Assembly: GCF_041740695.1 (NCBI RefSeq) | Contig: NZ_JBGSLK010000006.1 | Coordinates: forward strand, 1-64,000 | Reading direction: 5' to 3' | Source: Haliscomenobacter sp041740695 | Lineage (GTDB): Bacteria > Bacteroidota > Bacteroidia > Chitinophagales > Saprospiraceae | DNA: 64,000 nucleotides | Shown: one piece after another, positions 42,885-50,709 of the stretch | Numbering within the stretch: the stretch's first letter is position 1 | Layout of the letters: the number at the start of each line of letters is the position of its first letter | The notes under the pieces: model-generated | Told to the model about the DNA's origin: nothing | What the model saw: the letters and a program-made list of their open reading frames with translations, nothing else | Databases searched by the model: none | Position numbers and translations under genes: made by a program

Positions 42885-43379
42885 TTAATGGGTTATAATC
42901 TGCCCTTCCGGCAGCAATTCTAGTTTTTGAGTGCGGGTACCGGAAGCGTCGTAGTTGGTGTCGGATGAAGATTGTCCAGACACCATTAAAATCGTCCAAT
43001 CTTCGTCAATTGTAGCCACGGTAGTTGTCAACGTTTTGCCGTCGTAGAAAGTTCCCGCGATGACTTGTTTGTCAATGAGCTGGCCTTCCTTACCAACGGT
43101 TAGCATCACGAATTGATAGTTCATCAAATGGGCAACCCAATACACTACGGCATGAAAGTCGTAGGTTTCCGGGATGCGAAAACAAGGAACAAATTCGGTG
43201 AACTCATCCACTTCCTCTTCTTCCAGGGGGAGTAGGTACTGGTCGATCATGCGTTGAGGAAAAGGCTCATTGCTTTGACTGAATATGCGACTGCTTTCAT
43301 CCGTCAAAGTGATGGGCAATTTTACTTCTGGAAACTGTTCCAGAAAACCTGCAAGCGATATGTTTATTTCTTCTGCCAT
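42885..43379 (-). CDS. Protein of unknown function coupled to rnr
   Basis: The start at 43379 is chosen because AEEINISLAGFLEQF opens an amphipathic beginning; an upstream in-frame ATG at 43406 adds nine residues with no sign of conservation. The 164-residue soluble, acidic protein has FPEVKLPITLTDESS, a DQYLLPLEEEEVDEFTEFVP segment, YDFHAVVYWVAHLMNYQF and a C-terminal beta-like run. No family is recognised. The stop is 4 bp before the rnr start, which suggests a joint function or at least a shared promoter. Confidence 0.65.
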   Translation of the reverse strand: MAEEINISLAGFLEQFPEVKLPITLTDESSRIFSQSNEPFPQRMIDQYLLPLEEEEVDEFTEFVPCFRIPETYDFHAVVYWVAHLMNYQFVMLTVGKEGQLIDKQVIAGTFYDGKTLTTTVATIDEDWTILMVSGQSSSDTNYDASGTRTQKLELLPEGQIITH

Positions 43380-43498
43380 GTTAAAAAACGCGAATTGATG
43401 CCACAAAAGTCCAAAAAATCAATTAAACATTTTGATTACGTGGCTATTATTTAGACTCGTTCAAAATTAAAGCCAATGGGGTAACTTGCGTCACACAC

Positions 43499-43531
43499 TT
43501 TTGTGCATCTAGCCTCAAATATATAGCTTTG
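43499..43531 (+). promoter_or_regulatory. Bacteroidota-type promoter of sdhCAB
   Basis: TTTTG (43499-43503) and TAGCTTTG (43524-43531) are separated by 20 nt, matching the -33/-7 consensus of the Bacteroidota primary sigma factor. Transcription would start near 43538, giving a leader of about 118 nt before the sdhC ATG at 43656. Confidence 0.65.
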
Positions 43532-43655
43532 TAGATGTTTTAGGGGCGATAAAAAATGAACATTTATTTTGCCCCACTACTTATCGGCACAACACTTGAA
43601 AAACTTCAATGGTTGTGGCCGGCACAAAAATACACAAAACACAAAACGAAAACAC

Positions 43656-44393
43656 ATGAGTTGGCTGACAAACACGCTTTCACCAGTAGGACTGGGCTGG
43701 TTTGGCGGGTTCCTGACTTCCTCCATTGGTAAAAAAGTACTGATGGCGCTGACAGGGCTTTTCCTGATCTCTTTTTTACCGATTCACTTGTTAGGTAATT
43801 TATACTTGATGAAAGATGATGGTGGACGTGATTTTAATCTGTATGCGGAGTTTATGACGCACAACAAAATCATCAAAATAGTCTCTTACACCCTTTACCT
43901 GTCGATTGTACTGCATGCGATTCAGGGGCTGCTCTTGTGGAGACAAAACGCCAGCGCACGTGGGCAAAATTATGCGGTGAAGGTTACCCGTGCAGTAGGC
44001 ACCAATGCTCGTGCTGCCACCCGTATGGGTTGGTTGGGTACAATTCTGCTGATTTTCATCTTGTTGCACATGTACCAGTTTTGGTTACAGATGAAGTTGG
44101 GCAATGTTCCAAGAGCAGCTTATGGAAATGGAGAAATAGTGAAGGATTTGTACAATCCAGTCATGGATGCCTTTGCCAATCCAACTTTCGTAATCATTTA
44201 TGTGGTTTCCATGATTGCCATAGCATTCCACCTTTGGCATGGTTTCCAAAGTGCCTTCCAGACGCTTGGATTGAATCACAGCAAATATACGCCCCTCATC
44301 AAGGCATTGGGTAAGGCGTATTCAGTGTTGATTCCTGCAGGTTTTGCGCTCATTCCAATATATGTTTATGGAGACACCATGGGATGGTGGTAG
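43656..44393 (+). CDS. sdhC: Succinate dehydrogenase/fumarate reductase cytochrome b subunit
   Basis: The ATG at 43656 is used because SWLTNTLSPVGLGWFGGFLTSSIGKKVLM is the conserved start; the frame is open upstream to 43569 without conserved residues. The 245-residue protein has five membrane helices with His residues (ISFLPIHLLGNL, VLHAIQGLLLW, LLHMYQFWL, IAFHLWHGFQSAF) that bind two hemes b. This single-subunit, diheme type is standard in Bacteroidota. It is followed by sdhA and sdhB, forming complex II, which links the citric acid cycle to menaquinone. The promoter is at 43499-43531. Confidence 0.93.
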   Translation: MSWLTNTLSPVGLGWFGGFLTSSIGKKVLMALTGLFLISFLPIHLLGNLYLMKDDGGRDFNLYAEFMTHNKIIKIVSYTLYLSIVLHAIQGLLLWRQNASARGQNYAVKVTRAVGTNARAATRMGWLGTILLIFILLHMYQFWLQMKLGNVPRAAYGNGEIVKDLYNPVMDAFANPTFVIIYVVSMIAIAFHLWHGFQSAFQTLGLNHSKYTPLIKALGKAYSVLIPAGFALIPIYVYGDTMGWW

Positions 44394-44447
44394 GGACAAC
44401 CCTGTGTGGTTGTCCGCATAAAAAGAGGAACCACACAGAGTTGCCCG
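44393..44447. repeat. Inverted repeat between sdhC and sdhA
   Basis: GGGACAACCCTGTGTGGTT (44393-44411) is nearly complementary to AACCACACAGAGTTGCCC (44429-44446). The left arm itself can fold as GGACAACC-CTGTGT-GGTTGTCC. The sdhC stop codon overlaps its first base. It leaves about 55 bp before sdhA. Confidence 0.75.
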
Positions 44448-44502
44448 TACGAATGCCCGAATTTCAGAAAATTGAATTTTTTCAATATAAACATTACACA
44501 TC

Positions 44503-46506
44503 ATGGCTCTTAATGGTAAAGTTCCAGCGGGAAATTTAACGGAAAAGTGGACAAAATACCGCGCTTCCATGCCACTGGTAGCTCCCAATAATAAAAGACG
44601 CCTTGACATCATCGTAGTAGGTTCAGGTTTGGCGGGTGCTGCAGCTGCGGCTTCGCTAGGCGAACTGGGCTACAACGTCAAGTGCTTTACCTTTCACGAT
44701 AGTCCACGCCGGGCGCACTCCATCGCGGCGCAAGGGGGGATCAACGCGGCGAAAAACTACCGCAATGACGGCGACAGTACTTACCGCCTCTTTTACGATA
44801 CCATCAAAGGTGGCGACTACCGCGCTCGTGAAGCCAACGTTTACCGCTTGGCTGAAGTGAGTGCGAGCATCATCGACCAGGCTGTGGCGCAGGGGGTTCC
44901 TTTCGCACGCGAGTATGGAGGTTTGTTGGACAACCGCTCTTTTGGTGGCGTGCAGGTAAGCCGTACTTTTTATGCCCGGGGTCAAACTGGTCAACAGTTG
45001 TTGATTGGTGCTTACCAGTCTTTGTCGCGCCAAATTTCGCTGGGTACTGTGGAGATGTACAACCGCCACGAAATGCTCGATGTGGTATTGGTGGATGGCA
45101 AAGCCCGCGGCATCATTGCCCGTAACCTGCTTACGGGAGAGTTGGAGCGCCACGCTGCCCACGCGGTGGTACTGGCGACGGGTGGATATGGCAACGTATT
45201 CTATTTGTCTACCAACGCAATGATGTGCAACGTAACCGCGGCCTGGCGTTCGGTACGCCGAGGTGCGCTGATGGCCAACCCTTGTTTTACCCAAATTCAC
45301 CCTACCTGCATTCCCGTGAGTGGTGACTATCAATCCAAGCTGACCCTGATGTCGGAGTCGCTGCGGAACGATGGTCGGGTATGGGTACCTAAAAAGCAGG
45401 AAGACGCGGCTGCAATCCGCTCCGGCCATAAAAATGCCCTGGACATTCCTGAAGAAGACCGCGATTACTTCCTCGAACGCCGTTATCCAGCCTTCGGTAA
45501 CCTGGTGCCTCGTGACGTAGCTTCACGTGCTGCGAAAGTTGCCTGCGACGAAGGTTTGGGTGTAGCACCAACTGGTTTGGCCGTGTACCTAGATTTTTCT
45601 GCTGCCATCGAACGTTACGGACGCTCCAAGGCTGGCGTGATGGGCCTCCACAATCCCGAGCACAAAAAGGTGATCGAATTGGGTGAAAATGTGGTAGAAG
45701 AAAAATACGGCAACCTCTTCGCCATGTACGAAAAGATCACTGGCGAGAACCCGTATAAAATGCCGATGAAAATTTACCCAGCCGTACACTACACTATGGG
45801 TGGCTTGTGGGTAGATTACAATCTGGAAACCAATATCCCTGGCTTGTTTGCAGCGGGTGAGTGCAATTTCTCCGATCACGGCGCCAACCGCCTCGGTGCC
45901 TCGGCTTTGATGCAAGGTTTGGCTGATGGCTACTTTGTATTGCCTTATACCATCGGCAATTTCTTGTCCAACGACATCCGTACGCCGAAGTTTGATCCAA
46001 ATTCAGCAGAATTTTTGCAGGCTGAAGCAGACGTGAAAGGCCGCATTGATCAACTGATGGGTGTACAAGGCAAACAATCGGTAGAAAGTTTCCACCGCCG
46101 CTTGGGCAAAATCATGTGGGAAAAATGTGGCATGGCCCGCAACGCCGAAGGTCTGACCGCCGCCCGCCGTCAAATCCAGGAGTTGCGCGAAGAGTTCTAC
46201 AAAGACGTATTTGTTCCAGGGAGTGCTACCGGGGATTACAATCCAGAACTGGAAAAAGCCCTCCGGGTAGCCGATTTCTTCGAAATGGGTGAATTGATGG
46301 TTGTGGACGCACTCAACCGTGAGGAATCCTGTGGCGGCCACTTCCGCGAAGAACACCGAACCGAAGAGGGTGAAGCCCTGCGCGACGATGCCAACTTCGC
46401 CTACGTTGCTGCCTGGGCCTACAACGGCTGGGATTCCGATCCCGTGCTGAACAAAGAAGAACTGGTCTTCGAAAACGTAGAGCTTAAGAGCAGAAGCTAT
46501 AAGTAA
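44503..46506 (+). CDS. sdhA: Succinate dehydrogenase/fumarate reductase flavoprotein subunit
   Basis: The 667-residue protein has the FAD-binding start DIIVVGSGLAGAAAAASLGELG, the covalent-FAD His in HSIAAQGGINAAKNY, and catalytic residues in the capping domain (HPTCIP, then VHYTMGGLWVDYN and a FAAGECNFSDHGANRLGASAL segment). It matches the long Bacteroidota/epsilon-type SdhA. It oxidises succinate and passes electrons to SdhB. It lies between sdhC and sdhB; the 170-bp gap to sdhB holds repeat fragments. Confidence 0.95.
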   Translation: MALNGKVPAGNLTEKWTKYRASMPLVAPNNKRRLDIIVVGSGLAGAAAAASLGELGYNVKCFTFHDSPRRAHSIAAQGGINAAKNYRNDGDSTYRLFYDTIKGGDYRAREANVYRLAEVSASIIDQAVAQGVPFAREYGGLLDNRSFGGVQVSRTFYARGQTGQQLLIGAYQSLSRQISLGTVEMYNRHEMLDVVLVDGKARGIIARNLLTGELERHAAHAVVLATGGYGNVFYLSTNAMMCNVTAAWRSVRRGALMANPCFTQIHPTCIPVSGDYQSKLTLMSESLRNDGRVWVPKKQEDAAAIRSGHKNALDIPEEDRDYFLERRYPAFGNLVPRDVASRAAKVACDEGLGVAPTGLAVYLDFSAAIERYGRSKAGVMGLHNPEHKKVIELGENVVEEKYGNLFAMYEKITGENPYKMPMKIYPAVHYTMGGLWVDYNLETNIPGLFAAGECNFSDHGANRLGASALMQGLADGYFVLPYTIGNFLSNDIRTPKFDPNSAEFLQAEADVKGRIDQLMGVQGKQSVESFHRRLGKIMWEKCGMARNAEGLTAARRQIQELREEFYKDVFVPGSATGDYNPELEKALRVADFFEMGELMVVDALNREESCGGHFREEHRTEEGEALRDDANFAYVAAWAYNGWDSDPVLNKEELVFENVELKSRSYK

Positions 46507-46646
46507 GTTTAGAAGGTTGAGAAAGTTGAGAAGGTTTAGAACCGGCTCACTTAAAATTCTACCATCTATCTTTAAACTCCGCCAACCCACGGATTTATCC
46601 GTGGGAGGCACCACCTCGCCCCACCCCACGAATTTATTCGTGGGAC
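46503..46646. repeat. Repeat fragments between sdhA and sdhB (family A half-site and palindromes D2, D3)
   Basis: GTTTAGAAGGTTGAGAAAGT at 46505-46524 matches the outer arm units of family A but has no partner arm. CCCACGGATTTATCCGTGGG (46586-46605) and CCCACGAATTTATTCGTGGG (46625-46644) are perfect 20-bp palindromes related to D1 at 31242-31261. They make two adjacent hairpins in the transcript 33 bp before the sdhB start. Confidence 0.85.
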
Positions 46647-46676
46647 ATACAGGGAGGGCGATAAAAAGAGATTCCA

Positions 46677-47465
46677 ATGGAAAACATGCATTTAAAACTT
46701 AAAATATGGCGCCAGGGCGGCAAATTTCCCAAAAAAGGGGAATTCGTCACTTACGAACTGGACAACGTCAGCGAGCACATGTCCTTTTTGGAAATGTTGG
46801 ACGTGCTCAATGAAAAACTTATCACCCAGCGCGAGGAACCGGTAGCATTCGAACACGACTGCCGCGAGGGCATTTGTGGTACCTGCTCGATGGTCATCAA
46901 CGGCCACCCACACGGGCCCAACACTGGAACGACCACCTGCCAATTGCACATGCGTTTCTTCCGCGACGGCGACACCATCACCGTGGAGCCTTTCCGCGCC
47001 AAGTCTTTTCCGGTCATTAAAGACCTGGTGGTAGAGCGTGCCGCTTTTGACCGCATCATCCAAGCGGGGGGCTTTGTATCGATCAACACTGGTCAGGCCC
47101 AGGATGCCAATGCCATCCCGGTGTCTAAAGAATCCGCAACAGTTGCTTTTGATGCTGCGGCCTGTATTGGTTGTGGTGCCTGTGTAGCCGCTTGCCCGAA
47201 TGCTTCAGCGATGTTGTTTGTGAGTGCAAAGGTATCTCACCTGGCTATGTTGCCACAAGGTAAGGTCGAAGCCAAACGTCGCGCACTGGCCATGGTGAAA
47301 CAAATGGACCTGGAAGGCTTCGGAAACTGCTCCAACGTAACGGCTTGTGAAGCAGAATGTCCGAAGGAAATTTCGGTAGAAAACATCGCTCGCCTCAACC
47401 GCGAATACATCTCAGCAGCCTTTGTATATGATGAAAAAGAGGAAAAAAGCGGCGGTGCGGGATAA
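46677..47465 (+). CDS. sdhB: Succinate dehydrogenase/fumarate reductase iron-sulfur subunit
   Basis: The 262-residue protein carries the [2Fe-2S] motif EHDCREGICGTCSM, the [4Fe-4S] motif CIGCGACVAACPNAS and the [3Fe-4S] motif CSNVTACEAECPKEI, in the usual order. A second in-frame ATG lies three codons in. The C-terminus is short. Electrons move from SdhA through these clusters to SdhC. The gene is the last of the sdhCAB operon. A putative terminator or small RNA unit follows at 47556-47660. Confidence 0.95.
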   Translation: MENMHLKLKIWRQGGKFPKKGEFVTYELDNVSEHMSFLEMLDVLNEKLITQREEPVAFEHDCREGICGTCSMVINGHPHGPNTGTTTCQLHMRFFRDGDTITVEPFRAKSFPVIKDLVVERAAFDRIIQAGGFVSINTGQAQDANAIPVSKESATVAFDAAACIGCGACVAACPNASAMLFVSAKVSHLAMLPQGKVEAKRRALAMVKQMDLEGFGNCSNVTACEAECPKEISVENIARLNREYISAAFVYDEKEEKSGGAG

Positions 47466-47555
47466 TGAAAGCTGCGCTCGGGTAGTTTTTTGACCGTAGA
47501 TTGACAAAATTGCACCGTTTACCAAAAAAAAACTACCGTTCCTTTTGAAAAGGGA

Positions 47556-47586
47556 TTGCTTTTAAAAAAATAAGGGTGTACATTTG
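47556..47586 (+). promoter_or_regulatory. Bacteroidota-type promoter in the sdhB 3' region
   Basis: TTG (47556-47558) and TACATTTG (47579-47586) are 20 nt apart, a good match to the -33/-7 consensus. No gene starts within 200 bp downstream, which points to a short non-coding transcript ending at the hairpin 47629-47660. Confidence 0.55.
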
Positions 47587-47591
47587 TACTT

Positions 47592-47660
47592 TACAGTTGC
47601 CCTTCAGATATACGAATATCTGGTGATGCCCGGAGTTATCCCCTCCGGGTATTTTTATTT
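47592..47660 (+). ncRNA. Candidate small RNA with two hairpins and terminator
   Basis: Downstream of the promoter lie hairpin 1, CAGATAT-ACGA-ATATCTG (47605-47622), and hairpin 2, CCCGGAG-TTATCCC-CTCCGGG (47629-47649), followed by TATTTTTATTTT. The transcript would be about 65-70 nt. No ORF with a start codon fits inside. It might instead only terminate sdhCAB. Structure and arrangement resemble short conserved RNAs reported in Bacteroidota, but no family is claimed. Confidence 0.5.
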
Positions 47661-47813
47661 TAGGCAGGTACGGTCGTGCGTCTTCGTCTATTTTAAGCCT
47701 TCCCATTTTATTGTGGCTCAATGATATTTTAACGGATGTTAAATGTTTTAATACTGCGTACTGCATTTGAAATTCGACGTTATTAGAACAAACCTTCACA
47801 AAAAAAACTCAAT

Positions 47814-48488
47814 ATGTCGAATCGAATTGCACTTACGAGCTTATGCTTGTTGATTGGCCTGACTGTTTTTGCTCAAAATGGCTCCAAGTGGAGAATTGGG
47901 GTAAAAGCGGGAGTGAATTATACAGATCAATTAGCCAGTAATTTTCCCTCCTCAAGTTCTGTCAATTTGAACAAATTGTACAACCAGAGTACTGAACGGC
48001 TGTTAGGGTTGAATGCAGGGCTGCATGGTAAACTACACTTATCCGAAAAAGTAGGCTTGAATGCTGATCTCGTGTACAATCAAAGAGGCTTCAAAGGAAT
48101 CACCAAAGATTCCAGCTTTCAGGATGTAAATTATTCTAGCCGCTTCCATTACCTCAGTTTACCCCTCTACGGGAATTTACGGCTCATGCCTCGCTTGGCA
48201 TTTGAACTCGGCGCAGAAACTAGCTATTTTTTAAACTTGGGTGGAAAATATGGCGACACCAAAAGAAATGGGGAAAGCAACGAATCCGTTACTAATTTAG
48301 ATTTTGGGCTGATTGCTGGCCTATCTTTCGAGCTTACGGATCGGCTTAGTTTGCAAGGTCGATATTATCGAGGATTAAAGGATGTGTTTGATGTCACTTT
48401 TACAGACGTCAATGGGGCAGAGCTTGATATCAATCCAAGGTTCGTCAACCACGGCTTCCAACTTTCGCTTACGGTTTTTCCTTTTTAA
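47814..48488 (+). CDS. Outer-membrane beta-barrel (PorT-like) protein
   Basis: The 224-residue protein has a signal peptide (about 1-20, ending in VFAQ) and then the PorT-type pattern: KWRIGVKAGVNYTDQL, GLNAGLHGKLHLSEKVGLNADLVYNQRG, FHYLSLPLYGNLRLMPRLAFELGAETSYFLNL and a final aromatic strand FQLSLTVFPF. Such 8-strand barrels of Bacteroidota have mostly unknown roles. It is monocistronic, with a terminator at 48522-48556. Confidence 0.85.
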   Translation: MSNRIALTSLCLLIGLTVFAQNGSKWRIGVKAGVNYTDQLASNFPSSSSVNLNKLYNQSTERLLGLNAGLHGKLHLSEKVGLNADLVYNQRGFKGITKDSSFQDVNYSSRFHYLSLPLYGNLRLMPRLAFELGAETSYFLNLGGKYGDTKRNGESNESVTNLDFGLIAGLSFELTDRLSLQGRYYRGLKDVFDVTFTDVNGAELDINPRFVNHGFQLSLTVFPF

Positions 48489-48521
48489 TAAACCCTTTCT
48501 TTGGGAAACGCTCTCTCATTT

Positions 48522-48556
48522 TGAATCAGGGGGAGAAGTTGCTCTCCCCTGAATTA
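48522..48556 (+). terminator. Terminator-like hairpin
   Basis: AATCAGGGGGAG (48524-48535) pairs with CTCCCCTGAATT (48543-48554) with minor mismatches. No strong T run follows on the plus strand, so efficiency is uncertain. It lies 35 bp after the barrel gene. Confidence 0.5.
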
Positions 48557-48719
48557 AACCATGACAAACAACAAACGGCCACGGCAATCAAACCGAAGTT
48601 TGACCGCCTGGCCGTAAGTTGTGTGCATGGAATTAGGATAGAAAATATTCCTGGGTTGCCTCTGCACCATATGTAGCAAGCAGGATATGTTGTTGTATGG
48701 GTTTCGCTTTAGACTAGCA

Positions 48720-49451
48720 CTAACGGTACAAGCTGCCACTATTCAGCGGTATTGGCTGCTGCTGGGCTGCTGCCGGCCGAACTCCACCAAAATAGTAGCG
48801 AATCCCTACCGAAAAATCCAAAGCATTGGTCCAGGTAACAGAAGTCCTGCTGATTTCCCCCACATTAATCTGGCTGTCACTTTTGGCAAAATTGTATTTT
48901 ACCAACGCTTCGAGGGCAATCCCGTCACTGGCAAAAATGGTGAAACCAGGCCCGACCCCGATCGACAACAAACTATTATCGATGATTTGTGTCTCTTTGT
49001 TTTCAATAAATTGATTTCTCGAATTACCAAAACCAATCGTAGCATCTAAGAAGTACGCCTTGTTTTCACCAGAAGGAATATAATAGCGCACAAACGGACC
49101 AAAAAGGAGATTGTCGTTTTCAGAACGCACGGGGGGAACTGTTGCATCTCCCAGGTCCACGCCGGCAGTGCTGGTAGTTCTGAGCCAATCCATGCCAATA
49201 CCCATCACAAAATTTTGCCCCAGAAAATAACCAATACTGGGCGAAAGGTTGAATTGGGAAGCCCTACCACCATCTCCCTGAACGGAACCAGTGTTGGATT
49301 GAACATCTATGGATGATTTGGAGATAGAAAACCCCATGCTTGAACCAATCATAAAATTGCCCCGTTGGGTAGGATAAAAGTTTGATTGTTGTGCCGATAA
49401 GCCTCCGAATGCGATCAAGATCATAAAGAGGATGGCTGCGATAGTTTTCAT
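48720..49451 (-). CDS. Outer-membrane beta-barrel protein
   Basis: The 243-residue protein has a signal peptide (KTIAAILFMILIAFGGLSAQ) and alternating aromatic strands (QRGNFMIGSSMGFSIS, FNLSPSIGYFLGQNFVMGIGMDW, NLLFGPFVRYYIPSGENKAYFLDATIGFGNS, NALDFSVGIRYYFGG), typical of small outer-membrane barrels. Function is unknown. It is on the opposite strand from the PorT-like gene, and the tiny gene at 49539-49658 lies 87 bp upstream on the same strand. Confidence 0.8.
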   Translation of the reverse strand: MKTIAAILFMILIAFGGLSAQQSNFYPTQRGNFMIGSSMGFSISKSSIDVQSNTGSVQGDGGRASQFNLSPSIGYFLGQNFVMGIGMDWLRTTSTAGVDLGDATVPPVRSENDNLLFGPFVRYYIPSGENKAYFLDATIGFGNSRNQFIENKETQIIDNSLLSIGVGPGFTIFASDGIALEALVKYNFAKSDSQINVGEISRTSVTWTNALDFSVGIRYYFGGVRPAAAQQQPIPLNSGSLYR

Positions 49452-49538
49452 TGTAGAATTTTTCGTAGTATGAAATAGGAAGTTTGATTGCCCTTAAGGG
49501 AATTGATCTTAGTAGTGATGGGCAAATGCGATTTTAAG

Positions 49539-49658
49539 TTAGTTGCATTGTCCAAGTGCTACCCAGATGATGATGAATACAATGATAGTTCCCAGGCAAC
49601 CTCCGCCTAGTTTCATGGCACCATAGCCTGCTATAAGGCCTTTGAAAAGATTATTCAT
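49539..49658 (-). CDS. 39-residue membrane microprotein
   Basis: The frame starts with ATG (49658-49656) and ends in TAA (49541-49539). The product, MNNLFKGLIAGYGAMKLGGG followed by CLGTIIVFIIIWVALGQCN, has a Gly-rich start and one membrane helix. Very similar tiny proteins (MNN-x-x-KG-x-IAG-x-GA-KLGGGC) occur in other Bacteroidota as far as remembered, which argues that it is real despite its size. Function is unknown. Confidence 0.7.
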   Translation of the reverse strand: MNNLFKGLIAGYGAMKLGGGCLGTIIVFIIIWVALGQCN

Positions 49659-49738
49659 GATTTGTATTTTTTGGGATTGTGAAACAGGCCTACTCAGCCC
49701 TTGAAGCTTCACCATTCGGATGGGCTACAAGAAGAGGA

Positions 49739-49771
49739 AAAAGAGGGAGAGAAATTCCCTCCCTCTCTTTT
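49739..49771 (-). terminator. Terminator of the YtxH-like gene
   Basis: GAGGGAG (49743-49749) and CTCCCTC (49759-49765) pair, and on the minus strand the stem is followed by CTTTTTCC. It lies 65 bp downstream of the YtxH-like gene. Confidence 0.65.
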
Positions 49772-49835
49772 GTATGGATTAACCTTTGGATTAGTCTTCT
49801 GCCGCACTTGAAAGTGCGATCAGGAAAAGTTTAGG

Positions 49836-50165
49836 CTACCGCGTTTTTGAGGCAGATGGCAAGGCCCATTCTTCTCTCTTTTCATTTTGAGGGTTATGCA
49901 TGTTTTTGTTTTCTGGATTGGGGTTGTGCATGTTTTTATTTTCGGGATTGCGGGTGTGGCCTGATTCCTCCTTGCTTCCTGAAGCACCATAGAGGCTACC
50001 TACAATTCCTGTAATGGCAGTGGCTACTCCGCCAGCGTTCTGGCTAGTGAATTCAGCAATTTTTTTGCGCAGTTCTGCTCCTTTTTTGGTGCCATACAAA
50101 GCTGCAACAGCAGAGCCAACAGCAACACCGGCTGCTACGCGCCATGCGATTTTTCTTGCATTCAT
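49836..50165 (-). CDS. YtxH-like small stress protein
   Basis: The start at 50165 gives a 109-residue protein that begins NARKIAWRVAAGVAVGSAVAALYG with a Gly/Ala-rich membrane-associating helix, then TKKGAELRKKIAEF, the YtxH-domain pattern, and GVATAITGIVGSLYG. The C-terminus has a tandem decapeptide, NPENKNMHNP, two times and a part of a third. YtxH proteins are general stress proteins. Its stop codon lies inside a family A half-repeat (GTTTAGGCTACCGCG at 49829-49843). Confidence 0.75.
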   Translation of the reverse strand: MNARKIAWRVAAGVAVGSAVAALYGTKKGAELRKKIAEFTSQNAGGVATAITGIVGSLYGASGSKEESGHTRNPENKNMHNPNPENKNMHNPQNEKREEWALPSASKTR

Positions 50166-50208
50166 GTCATTCGTTTTTAAAGGTGATGAGATGGTAAAAA
50201 TGGGAGTT

Positions 50209-50272
50209 AGAGCTTGTTTAAGTTTTTTTGGCAGAAGTAAAAAAGACTGCAAAAAAACTTAAACAAGTGCTT
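50209..50272. repeat. Family C copy 3, short form
   Basis: GAGCTTGTTTAAGTTTTTTT and AAAAAAACTTAAACAAGTGC form an almost perfect long stem with only a small GCAG/CTGC pair and a ~10-nt loop inside. The ends are those of C1 and C2, while the interior ~100 bp is missing. It looks like a deletion derivative of the family. Confidence 0.8.
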
Positions 50273-50286
50273 ATGCCAGAGTAGGT

Positions 50287-50517
50287 TTAACCGTTGCTAT
50301 TGGCAGTACCTTTGCTACTTACCAGCACGACAACTCCGCCAATTAACAGCACCAAACCTACTATGGGTGACCAGCGAACGGGATTGTTTTCTTTCTTTTC
50401 AATCTCTAGTGGACCAATGTCCACTACTTTTTCGCGCGTTACAAAATTGAATCCGGTGTATGCCATCATCACTATACCTAGGATGATGAGGATAACTCCT
50501 AATGGTCTTGATCTCAT
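50287..50517 (-). CDS. Small DUF3185-like membrane protein
   Basis: The 76-residue protein has two membrane helices (about 6-26 and 50-68) separated by a charged loop (NFVTREKVVDIGPLEIEKKE). The pattern GVILIILGIVMMAYTGF resembles DUF3185-type proteins. These are small membrane proteins of unknown function. It lies upstream of the YtxH-like gene on the same strand with repeat C3 in between. Confidence 0.7.
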   Translation of the reverse strand: MRSRPLGVILIILGIVMMAYTGFNFVTREKVVDIGPLEIEKKENNPVRWSPIVGLVLLIGGVVVLVSSKGTANSNG

Positions 50518-50709
50518 ACGTGTTTTGGTTTTTCGTTGGTGGTGGAAAAAAGTTGGTTTTTTGGGGCTGGGGTTTTCTCATAGTATGTTGCATCTAAAGG
50601 ATAAAAACTCTTGCCACAGGGTTTACGGGGAAATACGGGGTTTCTTTTCCCCAACTGAGGGTCTTTTTGTCCTTATTCGAGGTTTGAGGCATGGGCTGTT
50701 TGGGTTTTA

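Noticed and set aside
48554..48739. Small minus-strand frame between the two barrel genes
   Set aside because: Overlaps the 3' end of the barrel gene at 48720, lacks a family pattern and has an unusual composition.
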